A DNA stretch of 12,695 nucleotides from Nothopassalora personata (taxonomy: Eukaryota; Ascomycota; Dothideomycetes; Mycosphaerellales; Mycosphaerellaceae): positions 1-12,695 of the forward strand of contig JAVSIV010000015.1 of NCBI GenBank assembly GCA_033816765.1. Direction: 5' to 3'. The translations under genes and the position numbers were made by a program. Shown here in pieces: positions 1 through 7,714 of the stretch (position 1 is the stretch's first letter; each line of letters begins with the position of its first letter). The notes below the pieces were generated by a model. It was not told the DNA's origin. It saw nothing but the letters and a program-made list of their open reading frames with translations, and made no database searches.

Positions 1-108
1 CTACAGCCTTTTCACAAGCAGCCCTTTCAATTCTAGCTTAGATACATGCAATCTACTACCTGCTTTTGAAACACCTTTATGAGCCCATTTCATGACTTCC
101 AACTACTT
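1..108. mobile_element. Un-mutated LTR-like fragment, cut by the window start
   Basis: This stretch keeps about a dozen CpA dinucleotides in roughly 108 bases, unlike the sequence to its right where they almost vanish. Its middle part resembles the 3' half of the solo LTR at 3481-3698: both share CAATT, then ACATGCAAT, then GCTTTTG or CGCTTTTG, then CACCT and ATGAGCC, in the same order and similar spacing. It is clearly diverged from that LTR, so it is a related element and not a recent sister copy. The right edge is placed where RIP-type repeat sequence begins (about 105-113). The left end is outside the window, so a target duplication cannot be tested. It could also be unrelated un-mutated host sequence, though the ordered motifs argue against that. 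Confidence 0.55.
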
Positions 109-111
109 GTA

Positions 112-300
112 ACGTAATATCTAGGAGTCCATAATTGAATATAAATAAGAGTAGAATTAGCCCTCTAGATAGGTAGAAGCAACGGAGCAAGTTCAACTAC
201 TCTTACTACAATACCTACTACTTACTACTCTTATACCTCTTATATCTACCATTTACTACGACTATCCTAAGGCTAACTTCCGCTCTATACCTATCTTTTG
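112..300 (-). repeat. Inverted copy I1 of the dispersed repeat family, head part
   Basis: Read on the minus strand this matches the heads of the forward copies at 1094 and 10155: the block CGGAAGTTAGCCTTAGGA, then a short stretch of AAGAGTAGT-type units, then a GAACTTGCTCCGTTGC-like block, CCTATCTAGAGGGCT and TCTACTCTTATTTATATT. Together with the forward copy at 1094 it forms a long inverted repeat around 301-1093. The tail is missing, cut off near the LTR fragment at the window start. Confidence 0.75.
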
Positions 301-350
301 ATATTAATTTCTAGAGCCTAAAACTAGTCATTAATTAAGCCTTTAAGACG

Positions 351-393
351 CGTAATATTAAATGTCTTATTGTTAATAGACATTGATATTACG
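351..393. repeat. Two-step stem-loop in the core
   Basis: CGTAATAT (351-358) pairs with ATATTACG (386-393), and inside it AATGTCT (361-367) pairs with AGACATT (378-384). A 2-versus-1 base bulge separates the two stems. Function unknown. Confidence 0.6.
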
Positions 394-760
394 TTTTAAA
401 ATTCTAGTATTTCATGTTTCTAGAATTAAGAATAGAAGCGTCCTTAGAAGGAAGAATAAGAGCAATTTTCAATGGCTTAAAAATGCCTTATCCTTTTTAT
501 AGAGAGATACTAGCTACTTTTGTAGGGTCCCCCGTTAAGATTTCGCTATTTTTTGTCGTAACGTATTAGTATACGGATTGCGAGTAGGTTCCCCTTAAGG
601 ACTTTATACTTCTAGTATAACGCTAGAACTTCTAATTACTTAGAATAGCGCTCCGTAAGAACTTTGTAATGCTATAGGCTCTCTATAGTAAAGTCCGCCT
701 CATATAGACGGTCCGAAAACAGTTCCGTTTATATTTTTAGCTCGTAGGGTTATTAAAATA

Positions 761-837
761 TTACTGTTTCTAAAACAGTAAGCTTTTAAGAGGTTAAAAC
801 ACCCTAGGTTTTGAAAATCCGGGGTGTCTCCTAACCG
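761..837. repeat. Two adjacent perfect stem-loops
   Basis: The first is TTACTGTTT (761-769), loop CTA, AAACAGTAA (773-781). The second pairs ACACCC (799-804) with GGGTGT (822-827), extended by an outer GGTTA/TAACC pair (792-796 with 832-836). Perfect stems inside otherwise mutated DNA are notable, but no known RNA family was recognised. Confidence 0.6.
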
Positions 838-1166
838 GAAAGGTATACTAAGATTAGCTATAGTACGTTACTAGGTTAAGAATACCTCGGAGGTATCGTT
901 ATTTTAGGTATAGGGTACGTAATAAAAGTGAGGGGAATCCTTATCCGAGTTAAAACTGCTCGAAGGTTCTTTATTACTTCTCGCTAGGTTTCGCTTGTTT
1001 CTACGCCCGAAGGTATAAATAAGGCGTAGGTATTAGTTTACAATTAGTAGGGACGACTAGGTTCCTTAGGCTAAGAGCTATTTAGGCTTATAATCTTTTA
1101 GAAGGAGAGGTTATAGCGGAAGTTAGCCTTAGGATGTGTACGATAGTCGTAGTAAATGGTAGGTAT

Positions 1167-1238
1167 AAGAGTAGTAAGAGTAGTAAGAGTAGTAAGAGTA
1201 GTAAGAGTAGTAAGAGTAGTAAGAGTAGTAAGAGTAGT
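1167..1238 (+). repeat. Minisatellite, eight units of AAGAGTAGT
   Basis: Eight perfect 9-bp units run from 1167 to 1238, followed by shorter partial units to about 1270. Other copies of the repeat family carry only one or two units at this place (about 200-240 on the minus strand and 10210-10240 on the plus strand), so the array expanded locally in this copy. Being a multiple of three, it produces an artificial Val-Arg-Val peptide frame. Confidence 0.93.
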
Positions 1239-1591
1239 AAGTAGTAGGTACAATAGTAGTAAGAGTAGTATAACTTGCTTCGTTACTTATACCTATCTAG
1301 AGGGCTCATTCTACCCTTATTTGTATTTAATTACAGAATCATAGAACCTTCATTGCCACGTAATCTATTGCGTAGGCGTAGATATTCTTAGAAGTGGATT
1401 TGTAAGAAGTTATAGCTAGAACACTCTATCTAATTCTATAACTCGACTTCTAGACCGCATAGAGCGTTCTAGATTTCAACATAGTTAGAAACCAGTACGT
1501 TCTAACTACTTTAGGAGCCACTAGTCCGGCCCTAGCCTATCACGGCTATAGTGGAGTTATTTATAGCGTTTTGAATGAAAGTTCTAGTATT

Positions 1592-1623
1592 TTACTATCT
1601 TAGGATCGTAACTAAGATAGTAA
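1592..1623. repeat. Conserved family stem-loop
   Basis: A perfect 12-bp inverted repeat (1592-1603 with 1612-1623) encloses an 8-base loop. Versions recur at the same place in other copies: 1730-1756, 4287-4314, 9133-9160 and 10046-10073. This makes it a conserved structural mark of the family. Confidence 0.75.
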
Positions 1624-1899
1624 CTACTGTGAATAGTAGTTTTTATCCACTTTAGAACTAAGAGCTCTTTACTAAGTAGCTATATAAAGCTTATAAACTA
1701 ATAGTTATAAACAAAATTTCTAATATTATACTATCTTAGAGTTGTAATAAGATAGTAACTACAAAGGGCAGTAGCTTATCTCTACTTATTAGCTGTAGTA
1801 CTTTTCTTATTAGCTTAATAAAGCTTAGCTTATAGACTTGTATATAATTTCAACCTTAATTATCTAGGCCTTAATCTAAGAATATAGACAAGGGCAATA

Positions 1900-2390
1900 A
1901 TGATAGATAGTACTTTGATTATTTGCCCTTTAAAGGAACGCCCTTAGAGGAAGTTATAACCTTTTAATATAATTGATTTAATTAAAAAATAACGACTAGC
2001 TCTATAACTATAGGCTAAACTTTAGGCTACTTTACTAAAGCATAAGGATAATACTACTTACTCTATTATATTAGACCTTAGTAAATATAACGTAGGCTAG
2101 TTATTTATAGAGGCAAAGAATACTCATAGTTAAAATATAATGGTGCTAATATAGGCGCTTGGATTTTAAATATTTATAGTAATAGTAAAGAAATCATAAT
2201 TTTATTAAAAGCTTTATCTAAGACTTTAGAAGATAATAGATTCTAAGATAAGTTAGCGCTACTTGCTATCTCTACCGGGCAAGCTACTAGTTGTATTACT
2301 AACTAAGACGCGCTTAGTAGGTATAATAAAGTGAATTAGCTACCGTCCAAGAATAAGAATAGACAATTTATTAAGCTAGTAATGTAAGTT
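1900..2390 (+). pseudogene. Degenerate repeat-borne coding module, first piece
   Basis: Two plus-strand frames in series look like decayed coding sequence. The first runs from an ATG at 1900 to about 2166 and contains KDNTTYSIILDLSKYNVG at 2044-2097. That stretch matches RDNTNYSILLELSNNNLG in the 8301-8711 module at 11 of 18 residues. The second begins at 2208 in another frame, so a frameshift lies between. It has 61 codons with four stops, all TAA or TAG, and includes DKLALLAISTGQATSCITN. Stops fall where glutamine codons mutated by CA-to-TA change would put them. A structural or accessory protein of a transposon is a plausible guess, but no zinc knuckle, protease or polymerase motif is visible, so the family is not recognised. 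It lies between forward copy F1 and inverted copy I2 and is certainly inactive. Confidence 0.4.
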
Positions 2391-2394
2391 TATA

Positions 2395-2635
2395 AACTTT
2401 CTATAGTAACTTAGTAAAGCTCTATTAGCTAATAAAGTACATATAAACTATTATTTCTAGTAGTTCCTATCCTACTTACAATTCTAAGATAGTATAGTAC
2501 TAGAATTGCTATTTATAACGCTTTCAAAACGCTATTGTAGTTACTATAGGATAGCCTACTTCTAATATAGTTTAAACTACCTAGTTTCTAACTATATTTA
2601 ATCTAGAATATAGTAGGTACTATATTAACTAATAG
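2395..2635 (-). repeat. Inverted copy I2, tail part
   Basis: Read on the minus strand it shows the family tail, with the TTTAGTATT, CTATCTTAG and AAGATAGGAACTAC-like blocks, then the internal region upstream of it. The head is missing. It separates two pieces of the degenerate coding module, suggesting insertion or rearrangement inside that module. Confidence 0.6.
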
Positions 2636-2640
2636 TAAAC

Positions 2641-3010
2641 AATAAGTTAAACTTCAGTAAGGACAATAAAATTTGTAGTAAGTAGGATAAGATAGCTAAG
2701 AAGCCTAACGAGCTACAAAAAATAAGTAATTACGTTTAGAGAATACTAGAAAAAATGCTAGTACTAACGTAGAAGCTCGTAGTTCTACTATAAACCTTAA
2801 TATTAATTAGTTAGCCTAAATTTACCTTAAGACTTACTAAATAGGAATTATACTAATTGTTTATTATACTATAGTTTAGTAGTAGAAACTTATACTTAGT
2901 AACTATAGTAACGTATTAAAATTCTAAATATAATAGTGCTAATAGTAGCGCTACAATGCAACTAAGAATTATAATTATAAGAATACGTACACGCTATAGA
3001 ATGTATTAAC
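2641..3010 (+). pseudogene. Degenerate repeat-borne coding module, second piece
   Basis: This is a decayed copy of the module at 8352-8711. Both begin with NKL, and both have a TAG exactly 14 codons later (2683-2685 here, 8394-8396 there). Both continue with AKKPNEL from the identical 21-base stretch at 2695-2715 and 8406-8426. Further on, TTCTACTATAAACCTTAAT and AAATTTACC are shared, followed by a mutated version of the DNTNYS region. Many TAA and TAG stops interrupt the frame here, so it is the more heavily mutated copy. Its neighbours are inverted repeat copy I2 upstream and forward copy F2 downstream. The product family is not recognised. Confidence 0.5.
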
Positions 3011-3019
3011 TATGTGAGC

Positions 3020-3480
3020 TTTAGCACATCTACTAGATATAAGACTAAAGGCTAAAAGGTAAAAGATAAAACGTAGGATAAATCTCCTAGAAAAGAGCAG
3101 GAAGTCTTATTTTATTAGCTACTCTATAAGGTACTTAATATCAGCCTTTATATATCTTAGTTTTAGACTTCTAGAACCTTCTATGCTACGTAATCTACTA
3201 TATAGACGTAATTAATCTTAGAAGTAGATTTAGGAAAATTAATAATTAGAACATAATATTGATTTCTATTACTTAACCCCTAGACCGCTTAAAGAGCTCA
3301 AAATTTGAATAATGTTAAGAGGTAATCAGACTACAAGTCTAGCGCTAGCCACTATAGTGAAAGTTAAGTTATTTATTAAGTTATAAATAAAACTCCCAGT
3401 ACTATGCAATCTTAGGATATTAGTTTATAAGATATACTCGGTAGATGGTAAGGTTACTTATACTACTAGTAAGATAGTTA
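3020..3480 (+). repeat. Forward copy F2, interrupted by the solo LTR
   Basis: It carries the family order: an AAGGGTAAAA-type head variant (about 3040-3090), TTCTAGAACCTTCTATGCTACG (from about 3169), TCTTAGAAGTAGATT, a CTAGACCGC block, CTAGCGCTAGCC, and a tail ending TACTAGTAAGATAGTTA. The LTR begins directly after. The family sequence resumes at 3699 with AGTTACTCTAAGAG, so this copy and the next were continuous before insertion. Confidence 0.75.
3476..3480. repeat. 5-bp target-site duplication AGTTA, left copy
   Basis: AGTTA here is repeated at 3699-3703. The uninterrupted family sequence at 4701-4720 has AGTTA once, at 4705-4709, as expected of an empty site. The duplication fixes both ends of the LTR. 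Confidence 0.85.
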
Positions 3481-3698
3481 TGTCACGATCCAAGCGTGCA
3501 CCTGGGCAGCAGCCCAAAACAAGACTGAGTCAACGGTTGCCAAGACTCACGTGACTTTGATTAGTCACCGGCAAACTCTTCAATTCTCAAACATCTCAAT
3601 TTTACATAGACACATGCAATACACAACTCGCTTTTGTCACCTCCTTTCATATGAGCCTATACACCAATAATTACGCAGACAGCCGTCACAACGTGATA
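3481..3698. mobile_element. Solo LTR, 218 bp, of a fungal LTR retrotransposon
   Basis: The element starts TGTCACG (3481-3487) and ends CGTGATA (3692-3698), an imperfect 7-bp terminal inverted repeat. The canonical end would be CGTGACA, so a single CA-to-TA change explains the mismatch. It is flanked by AGTTA on both sides, the 5-bp duplication typical of retrotransposon integration. It holds about 30 CpA dinucleotides, against four in the 240 bases at 4201-4440, so it escaped the mutation that ruined its surroundings. No internal region is present, so it probably arose by LTR-LTR recombination after integration. A CACGTG box lies at 3548-3553. The length and TGTCAC start fit Ty3/gypsy-type fungal elements, but the superfamily cannot be proved without the internal part. 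Confidence 0.88.
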
Positions 3699-3703
3699 AG
3701 TTA
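3699..3703. repeat. 5-bp target-site duplication AGTTA, right copy
   Basis: This is the partner of 3476-3480, directly after the terminal CGTGATA of the LTR. Confidence 0.85.
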
Positions 3704-4045
3704 CTCTAAGAGTAAACTTAATATTTAAGATACTAGAATTTTTAGGAAAGTTATAATTACAACTCTCTAAAATAGCATACTATAGCTACATAAGGCTAGT
3801 ACCGGACTAGCAGTAACACTAATTGAATACGTAGTATTGCGTCTATAATAAAATATCGGAGGTTTTAACTTTACTAGATAGGACGCTAGATCCCTAATAA
3901 GAATATTCTAGATATAACTTCTTATAAATCTACTCTTAAGAGAACTTACGCCTCCGTTATATATTCTACAGTATAGAACATTCTAGAGGCCTATAATTGA
4001 ATATATGTTAGAGTAGAATTAGCCTAACGGTACGTCCTATAGGCT
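3699..4045 (-). repeat. Inverted copy I3
   Basis: On the plus strand it reads tail to head: AGTTACTCTAAGAG, then CTAGTACCGGACTAGC, CTAGATATAACTTCTTATAA, CTACTCTTAAG, a CCTCCGTTATATATTCTA block, and AGAACATTCTAGAGGCCTAT. These are reverse complements of the forward-copy blocks. It was joined to F2 tail-to-tail before the LTR inserted. Confidence 0.75.
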
Positions 4046-4060
4046 TTCTAAAATTACGCG

Positions 4061-4084
4061 TACCTATACTCTATAGTATAGGTA
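4061..4084. repeat. Perfect stem-loop, 10-bp arms
   Basis: TACCTATACT (4061-4070), loop CTAT, AGTATAGGTA (4075-4084). It lies in a short spacer (4046-4186) where nothing else was recognised. Confidence 0.65.
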
Positions 4085-4186
4085 TACTTATGATCATGTA
4101 TATTAATAGGCAATTTATCTGTTTTATAGAAGAGAGCATACTTTTTAGTCTATAGACTTTATATATATATACTCTTACCCTAATAA

Positions 4187-4360
4187 GTAGTATCTTAATA
4201 AAGCTTTTTAGGGCTATATAAGTTTATAAGCTTTTTAGAGCTACTTAGTATTATTACATAGATATTAACTACTATTTTAAGTAGCTACTATCTTAGTTCT
4301 AATTCTAAGATAGTATAATACTAGAACTTTTATTTACAACGAGAATATATAATAATAATC
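4187..4360 (-). repeat. Inverted tail-only copy
   Basis: It carries the conserved stem-loop ACTATCTTAG (4287-4296) with CTAAGATAGT (4305-4314), then ATACTAGAACTTTTATTTA, the reverse complement of the family tail around 1575-1625. No head follows. Confidence 0.65.
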
Positions 4361-4669
4361 GTTATGTTCTATAGTTTTACCTAAAAATAGTAAGGACGCC
4401 CTTAAAAAAGCGCCAATAGGGCTACATAAAGAGCTATAGATAAGAGGTCTCCCAGCTAGAAAGAGGTATATATAAAAGAAGTAACTTAGTACGAGATATA
4501 CTATAAGTTACAAGTATATAATAATATAAGCTATTAGTACTAAAAGCTAGAAAGATTAGGGAACTAAATAGTAATAGCATATAATACCTAAGAATCAGGC
4601 CTAATAGGACCTAAGAGTAGCTAAATATAATGCTTATAGGGATCTATTAGTTTAGAAGCTATATATTTA
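4361..4669. other. Unassigned RIP-mutated spacer
   Basis: No copy of the repeat family was seen here, and no frame stays open for long. A plus-strand frame near 4389-4500 reads codons rich in Lys, Leu and Arg between scattered TAA and TAG stops, so it may be decayed transposon coding sequence. No motif was recognised. Confidence 0.3.
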
Positions 4670-4935
4670 GTATATAGTAAGGGTACTTATACTAGAAGTA
4701 AGATAGTTACTCTAAGAGTAACATTAAGATTTTAGATACTACAATATTGAAGAAAGTTATAAGTATAACTCTTTAAGATATCGTACTCTAGCTATACTGG
4801 GCTAGTGCCGCACTAAGAGTACTAAATATAAGTTATATATGTAGTGTTACGTATCTAATAGAATCTAGCCGGTTCTAGCTATTGATTCAAATGTTCTAGA
4901 TATAACTACTTGTAAATATTAGTTTCGAACCTTAA
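4670..4935 (-). repeat. Inverted copy I4
   Basis: It starts with GGGTACTTATACTAGAAGTA and AGATAGTTACTCTAAGAGTA (4681-4720), then GGCTAGTGCCGCACTA and TTCTAGATATAACTACTTGT. The head end is missing. It shows the undisturbed AGTTA site used by the solo LTR elsewhere. Confidence 0.7.
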
Positions 4936-4984
4936 GAAGCTACTTAGCAAAGTATAAAGCTAATAAGATAGAACAAACTTAGTA

Positions 4985-5410
4985 CTAGCTACTTTAAGAT
5001 ACTAGAGTATTCGGATTAATAATTATAACTTCTAAAATAGCTTCCTCTAGCTACTATAGACTAGTACTAACTTAGTAGTACTTAATATAAGTTATATATG
5101 TAGTTCTATGTAAATAATAGAATCTAGAAAGTTCTAGCCTTATGAGATAGGGCCCTAGATTATTAATTCGAATGCTCTAGATATAATTCCTTATAAAGCT
5201 ACTTCTAAGAAAAGTAACGCCCACGTAATAGACTAGGCGGCGTAGAGATATTCTAGAGGCCTGTATTTAATAAAAATATAGATAGACAAGTGTAGAAGTA
5301 TCCTATTAGATAAGGTAAAGTAACTAAGTAAGTCTACTACTCTTATAACTTTTATCTTAACTATTGTTCTAGATTTACTATAACTTTACTACAATTCTTA
5401 AGACAAGCTT
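4985..5410 (-). repeat. Inverted copy I5, reaching the head
   Basis: It shows GACTAGTACTAACTTAGTAG, CTCTAGATATAATTCCTTAT, ATATTCTAGAGGCCTGTATT, AACTAAGTAAGTCTACTACT, and a CTTAAGACAAGCTTCCGCTATA head at about 5398-5420. Its head faces the head of forward copy F3, so the two form a facing pair with almost no core between. Confidence 0.7.
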
Positions 5411-5429
5411 CCGCTATAGATTAACTTTT

Positions 5430-5905
5430 TATACTTTTAACCTTAAGGATAAAGGTAAAAAAGTATAGGATAAGTTTCTTATAAAGGAGTAAAAAGAAGT
5501 CTTACTCCTTAGCCTATCTAGCGGGCTAATTCTACTATTCTTTTTATTTAATTATAGGTATTTAGAATGTTCTAGACGCATTATTTATAAAGTAGGGGGG
5601 GTTACTTTCCTTAGAGCGTAGAATCATGAGAAGTTATATCTAGAACATCCTATTTAACAATCTAGTACGCTATCTAGTAAGGCTAGAACGTTCTACATCC
5701 TATTATGTACATTGCACTACTTAAAAACTCATATCTAGGACTACTAGTCTAGTACTAGCCTAATGTAGCTAGGGTATACTATATTAGAGAGTTATATTTA
5801 TAACCATCTTAAATGTTCCATTATTTTAAATATTAGTGTGATTCCTAGAGTAACTATCTTGCTTCTAGTATAGGTACACTTTCTATATCCTAGATATATA
5901 GCTTA
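5430..5905 (+). repeat. Forward copy F3
   Basis: It has the AAGGATAAAGGTAAAA-type head variant, CCTTAGCCTATCTAGCGGGC, AATGTTCTAGACGC, CTAGTCTAGTACTAGCC and a tail with GAGTAACTATCTTGCTTCTAGTA. A run of seven G (5595-5601) interrupts the block that is CGTAATCTATTACG in other copies. Confidence 0.65.
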
Positions 5906-5929
5906 TAAAAAATAAATAGAATATACTTA

Positions 5930-6140
5930 GTATAATTAATTATACTAGAAGAAAGATAGCTACTTAAAGAGTGAGAATAATATTTAAGATACTACTACCT
6001 TTAAGAAGTTATAGATATAACTCTATAAGATAGCTTACCTATTAAAAGCTAGGTTAGGTCATAGAAGAAGCTAGTCTTAGGATTTATAGAATACTTATAG
6101 TAAATGAACGAAAATATTTAGTACAATACTTATAAGAGTT
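5930..6140 (-). repeat. Inverted copy I6, tail part
   Basis: It shows ATACTAGAAGAAAGATAGCT, TATTTAAGATACTACTACC, AAGTTATAGATATAACTCTA and a GCTAGTCTTAGG block. It meets F3 tail-to-tail and stops before the head. Confidence 0.6.
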
Positions 6141-6189
6141 ATATACCTACTTACTTGATTATACTAATCTAGAGAGTTAGGTCTACTAT

Positions 6190-6590
6190 TATTGATATCT
6201 AACTATTAACTCTTAGAATGTTCTACGCCGCGTACTCTTCTACTTAGTGTAATTACTCTTAGAAGTAGGATTTTAAGAAGTTATAACTTAAATGTTCTTC
6301 ACTTGAATACCTAGCTTATAGACTACGTAGAGCGTCCTAGATTTTGATATAGTAAAAAAGTAAAAGTATAAACTATAAAAGAAGCCGCTAGTCTAGCGCT
6401 AGCCTATTATAACTTCAATTAAACTAGTTCTTGCGTTATTATTAGAAGATCTAGTATTATACTATCTAAGAATTAATACAAAGATAGAAACTACTAACAG
6501 GAGTAGTTTATATCTACTAAATAGCTTATACTAATTTACTTTGTAGCAATAGTAAGCTTATAGACTAATAATACTTGGTTATAAGCTACA
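6190..6590 (+). repeat. Forward copy F4, head missing
   Basis: It runs from TTAGAATGTTCTACGCCGCG through ATTACTCTTAGAAGTAGGAT, ACTACGTAGAGCGTCCTAG, GCTAGTCTAGCGCTAGCC and TATTATACTATCTAAGAATT to the tail, with the usual order and spacing. Confidence 0.65.
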
Positions 6591-6594
6591 AATA

Positions 6595-6790
6595 TAGTAT
6601 ATAGTAAGCGTACTTCTACTAAAAGTAAGATAGCTATATTAAAGTAATGTTAGTTAACATTTTAGATACTAGAATACATAAGGAAGTTGTTATTATACCT
6701 CTCTTAAATAACGCATTCTAGCCGTATAAGGCTAGTACTAGACTTACGGTTTCAAATGTAAGATCTATATATACTCCTTTATATTTAATA
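6595..6790 (-). repeat. Inverted copy I7, tail part
   Basis: It shows AGTAAGCGTACTTCTACTAA, AGTAAGATAGCT, TTTTAGATACTAGAATA and GGCTAGTACTAGACTTACGG. It is tail-to-tail with F4 and broken near AATCTAGAAG. Confidence 0.6.
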
Positions 6791-7200
6791 AAATCTAGAA
6801 GCTCTAGTACGTAGCGTAATGATACTTAGAGGCAGATTTATAATAAGTAATAATTATAACATTCTTTTTTATTCTATAGATTAAGTTCTAGATAGCCTAG
6901 TGCCTTCTAGATTTAACCCCAGTATAAAGTTAAGTAATTTTAGCTTAATAGAGAGCAGCTAGTCCAGCGCTAGCCTCTTACGAGCTAGAGTTAAATTATT
7001 TACGGTGTTAAGAACAAAAGTTTTAGTATTATACAATTTCAGAATTGTAATTAAGATAGGAACTACTAGTAATAGTCGTTTATATCTATCTTATAGCTAA
7101 TAGCCCTTTGTCTTACGAATATGCTGATTAATAATCTAGCTTTCCTTCTTATTAGAATTTAAGAATTTCTTATCTCTTCCTTACTTTATTAATAACTTAT
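6791..7200 (+). repeat. Forward copy F5, head missing
   Basis: It shows CTCTAGTACGTAGCGTAAT, AACATTCTTTTTTATTCTAT, GTTCTAGATAGCCTAG, AGCTAGTCCAGCGCTAGCC and a tail TATTATACAATTTCAGAATT...TTAAGATAGGAACTACTAG. After about 7110 the sequence is unassigned spacer. Confidence 0.6.
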
Positions 7201-7254
7201 TTCTAGTACTACTAGTCTAGTACTAGCCTATATTAACTAGAGTCAGCAAATAAA

Positions 7255-7650
7255 GAAAGCTATAATTCTAACTTCTTAGGATTTTACTAAACTAGTACTA
7301 GACTAGCAGTACTAAATATAAATTTTACACGTAGTATTACGTATATTTCAAAGTCTAAAGACTTCTAGCCTTACTAGACAGGGTGCTAGATTATTAATTA
7401 GAGTACTCTAGATATAACTTATAAATCTTCTACTTAGAGAAGTAATACTTCTTTAATAGATTAAACGGCGTAGAATATTTCAAGAACCTATAATAAAATA
7501 TAGACAGGAGTATAATTAGCTTATTACATAGAGTAAAGTAACGAAGTAAGTCTACTACTCTTATAGGTATTATATTATATTGACTATTATTCCCGATTTA
7601 CTATAATTTTACTACGTATTCTTAAGGCTACTTTCTGCTATAACCTAACT
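7255..7650 (-). repeat. Inverted copy I8, reaching the head
   Basis: It runs from AAACTAGTACTAGACTAGCA through ACACGTAGTATTACGTAT, CTCTAGATATAACTTATAAA, AATATTTCAAGAACCTATA and AACGAAGTAAGTCTACTACT to the head CTTAAGGCTACTTTCTGCTA. It faces F6 head-to-head across about 65 bases. Confidence 0.7.
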
Positions 7651-7714
7651 TTAATCTACTAATTTCAAAATATATTAGCGCTATAAGATATATTAGCTAT
7701 ATTAGCTAGAGTAG

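Larger units (their letters stand above)
301..1093. other. RIP-mutated core between two facing repeat arms, hairpin-rich
   Basis: This 0.8 kb piece lies between the inverted head I1 and the forward head F1, so it may be the internal part of an element with long terminal inverted repeats. It is less TA-saturated than the arms and retains many CG dinucleotides. No other copy was seen in the window. One plus-strand frame (about 490-1110) has 16 stops in some 207 codons, and a minus-strand frame over about 490-1010 has about a dozen in 175. All are TAA or TAG. Neither translation gave a motif I recognise, so the coding strand, if any, is undecided. Several short perfect stem-loops occur: 351-393, 761-781, 791-836, 882-896 and 1001-1029. 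Confidence 0.5.
1094..1765 (+). repeat. Forward copy F1 of the dispersed repeat family, most complete
   Basis: This is the reference copy. In order it holds the head block GCGGAAGTTAGCCTTAGGA (1116-1134), an expanded 9-bp minisatellite (1167-1238), CCTATCTAGAGGGCTCATTC, an AGAACCTTC...CGTAATCTATTGCGTAGGCGTA block (about 1346-1380), TTCTTAGAAGTGGATT, a TAGACCGCATAGAGCG block, a CCTAGCCTATCACGGCTATAG block, and a tail with the stem-loop ACTATCTTAG/CTAAGATAGT (1592-1623). A second, weaker version of that stem-loop follows at 1730-1756. The same blocks recur in the same order in the other copies. No coding capacity is visible, so it is more likely the arm or non-coding part of a transposon. Confidence 0.8.

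Noticed and set aside
301..1093. Mutated ribosomal RNA gene, because of the many stems
   Set aside because: None of the strongly conserved rRNA stretches I looked for is visible, and the stems are short and local.
1156..1344. Open frame of 62 codons with a Val-Arg-Val repeat
   Set aside because: It is the translation of the 9-bp minisatellite plus flanking repeat family sequence. The same place in sister copies has no such frame.
1594..1621. Intrinsic transcription terminators at the ACTATCTTAG stem-loops
   Set aside because: The context is eukaryotic repeat DNA, the stems are AT-rich and there is no following T run in a consistent orientation.
3481..3698. A host promoter island with a CACGTG box
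   Set aside because: Exact target duplication, TG start and terminal inverted repeats explain the whole island as an LTR, and no intact gene lies on either side.
5595..5601. Run of seven G as a quadruplex or frameshift site
   Set aside because: It is a single tract with no partner G runs and no coding frame, so neither reading is supported.
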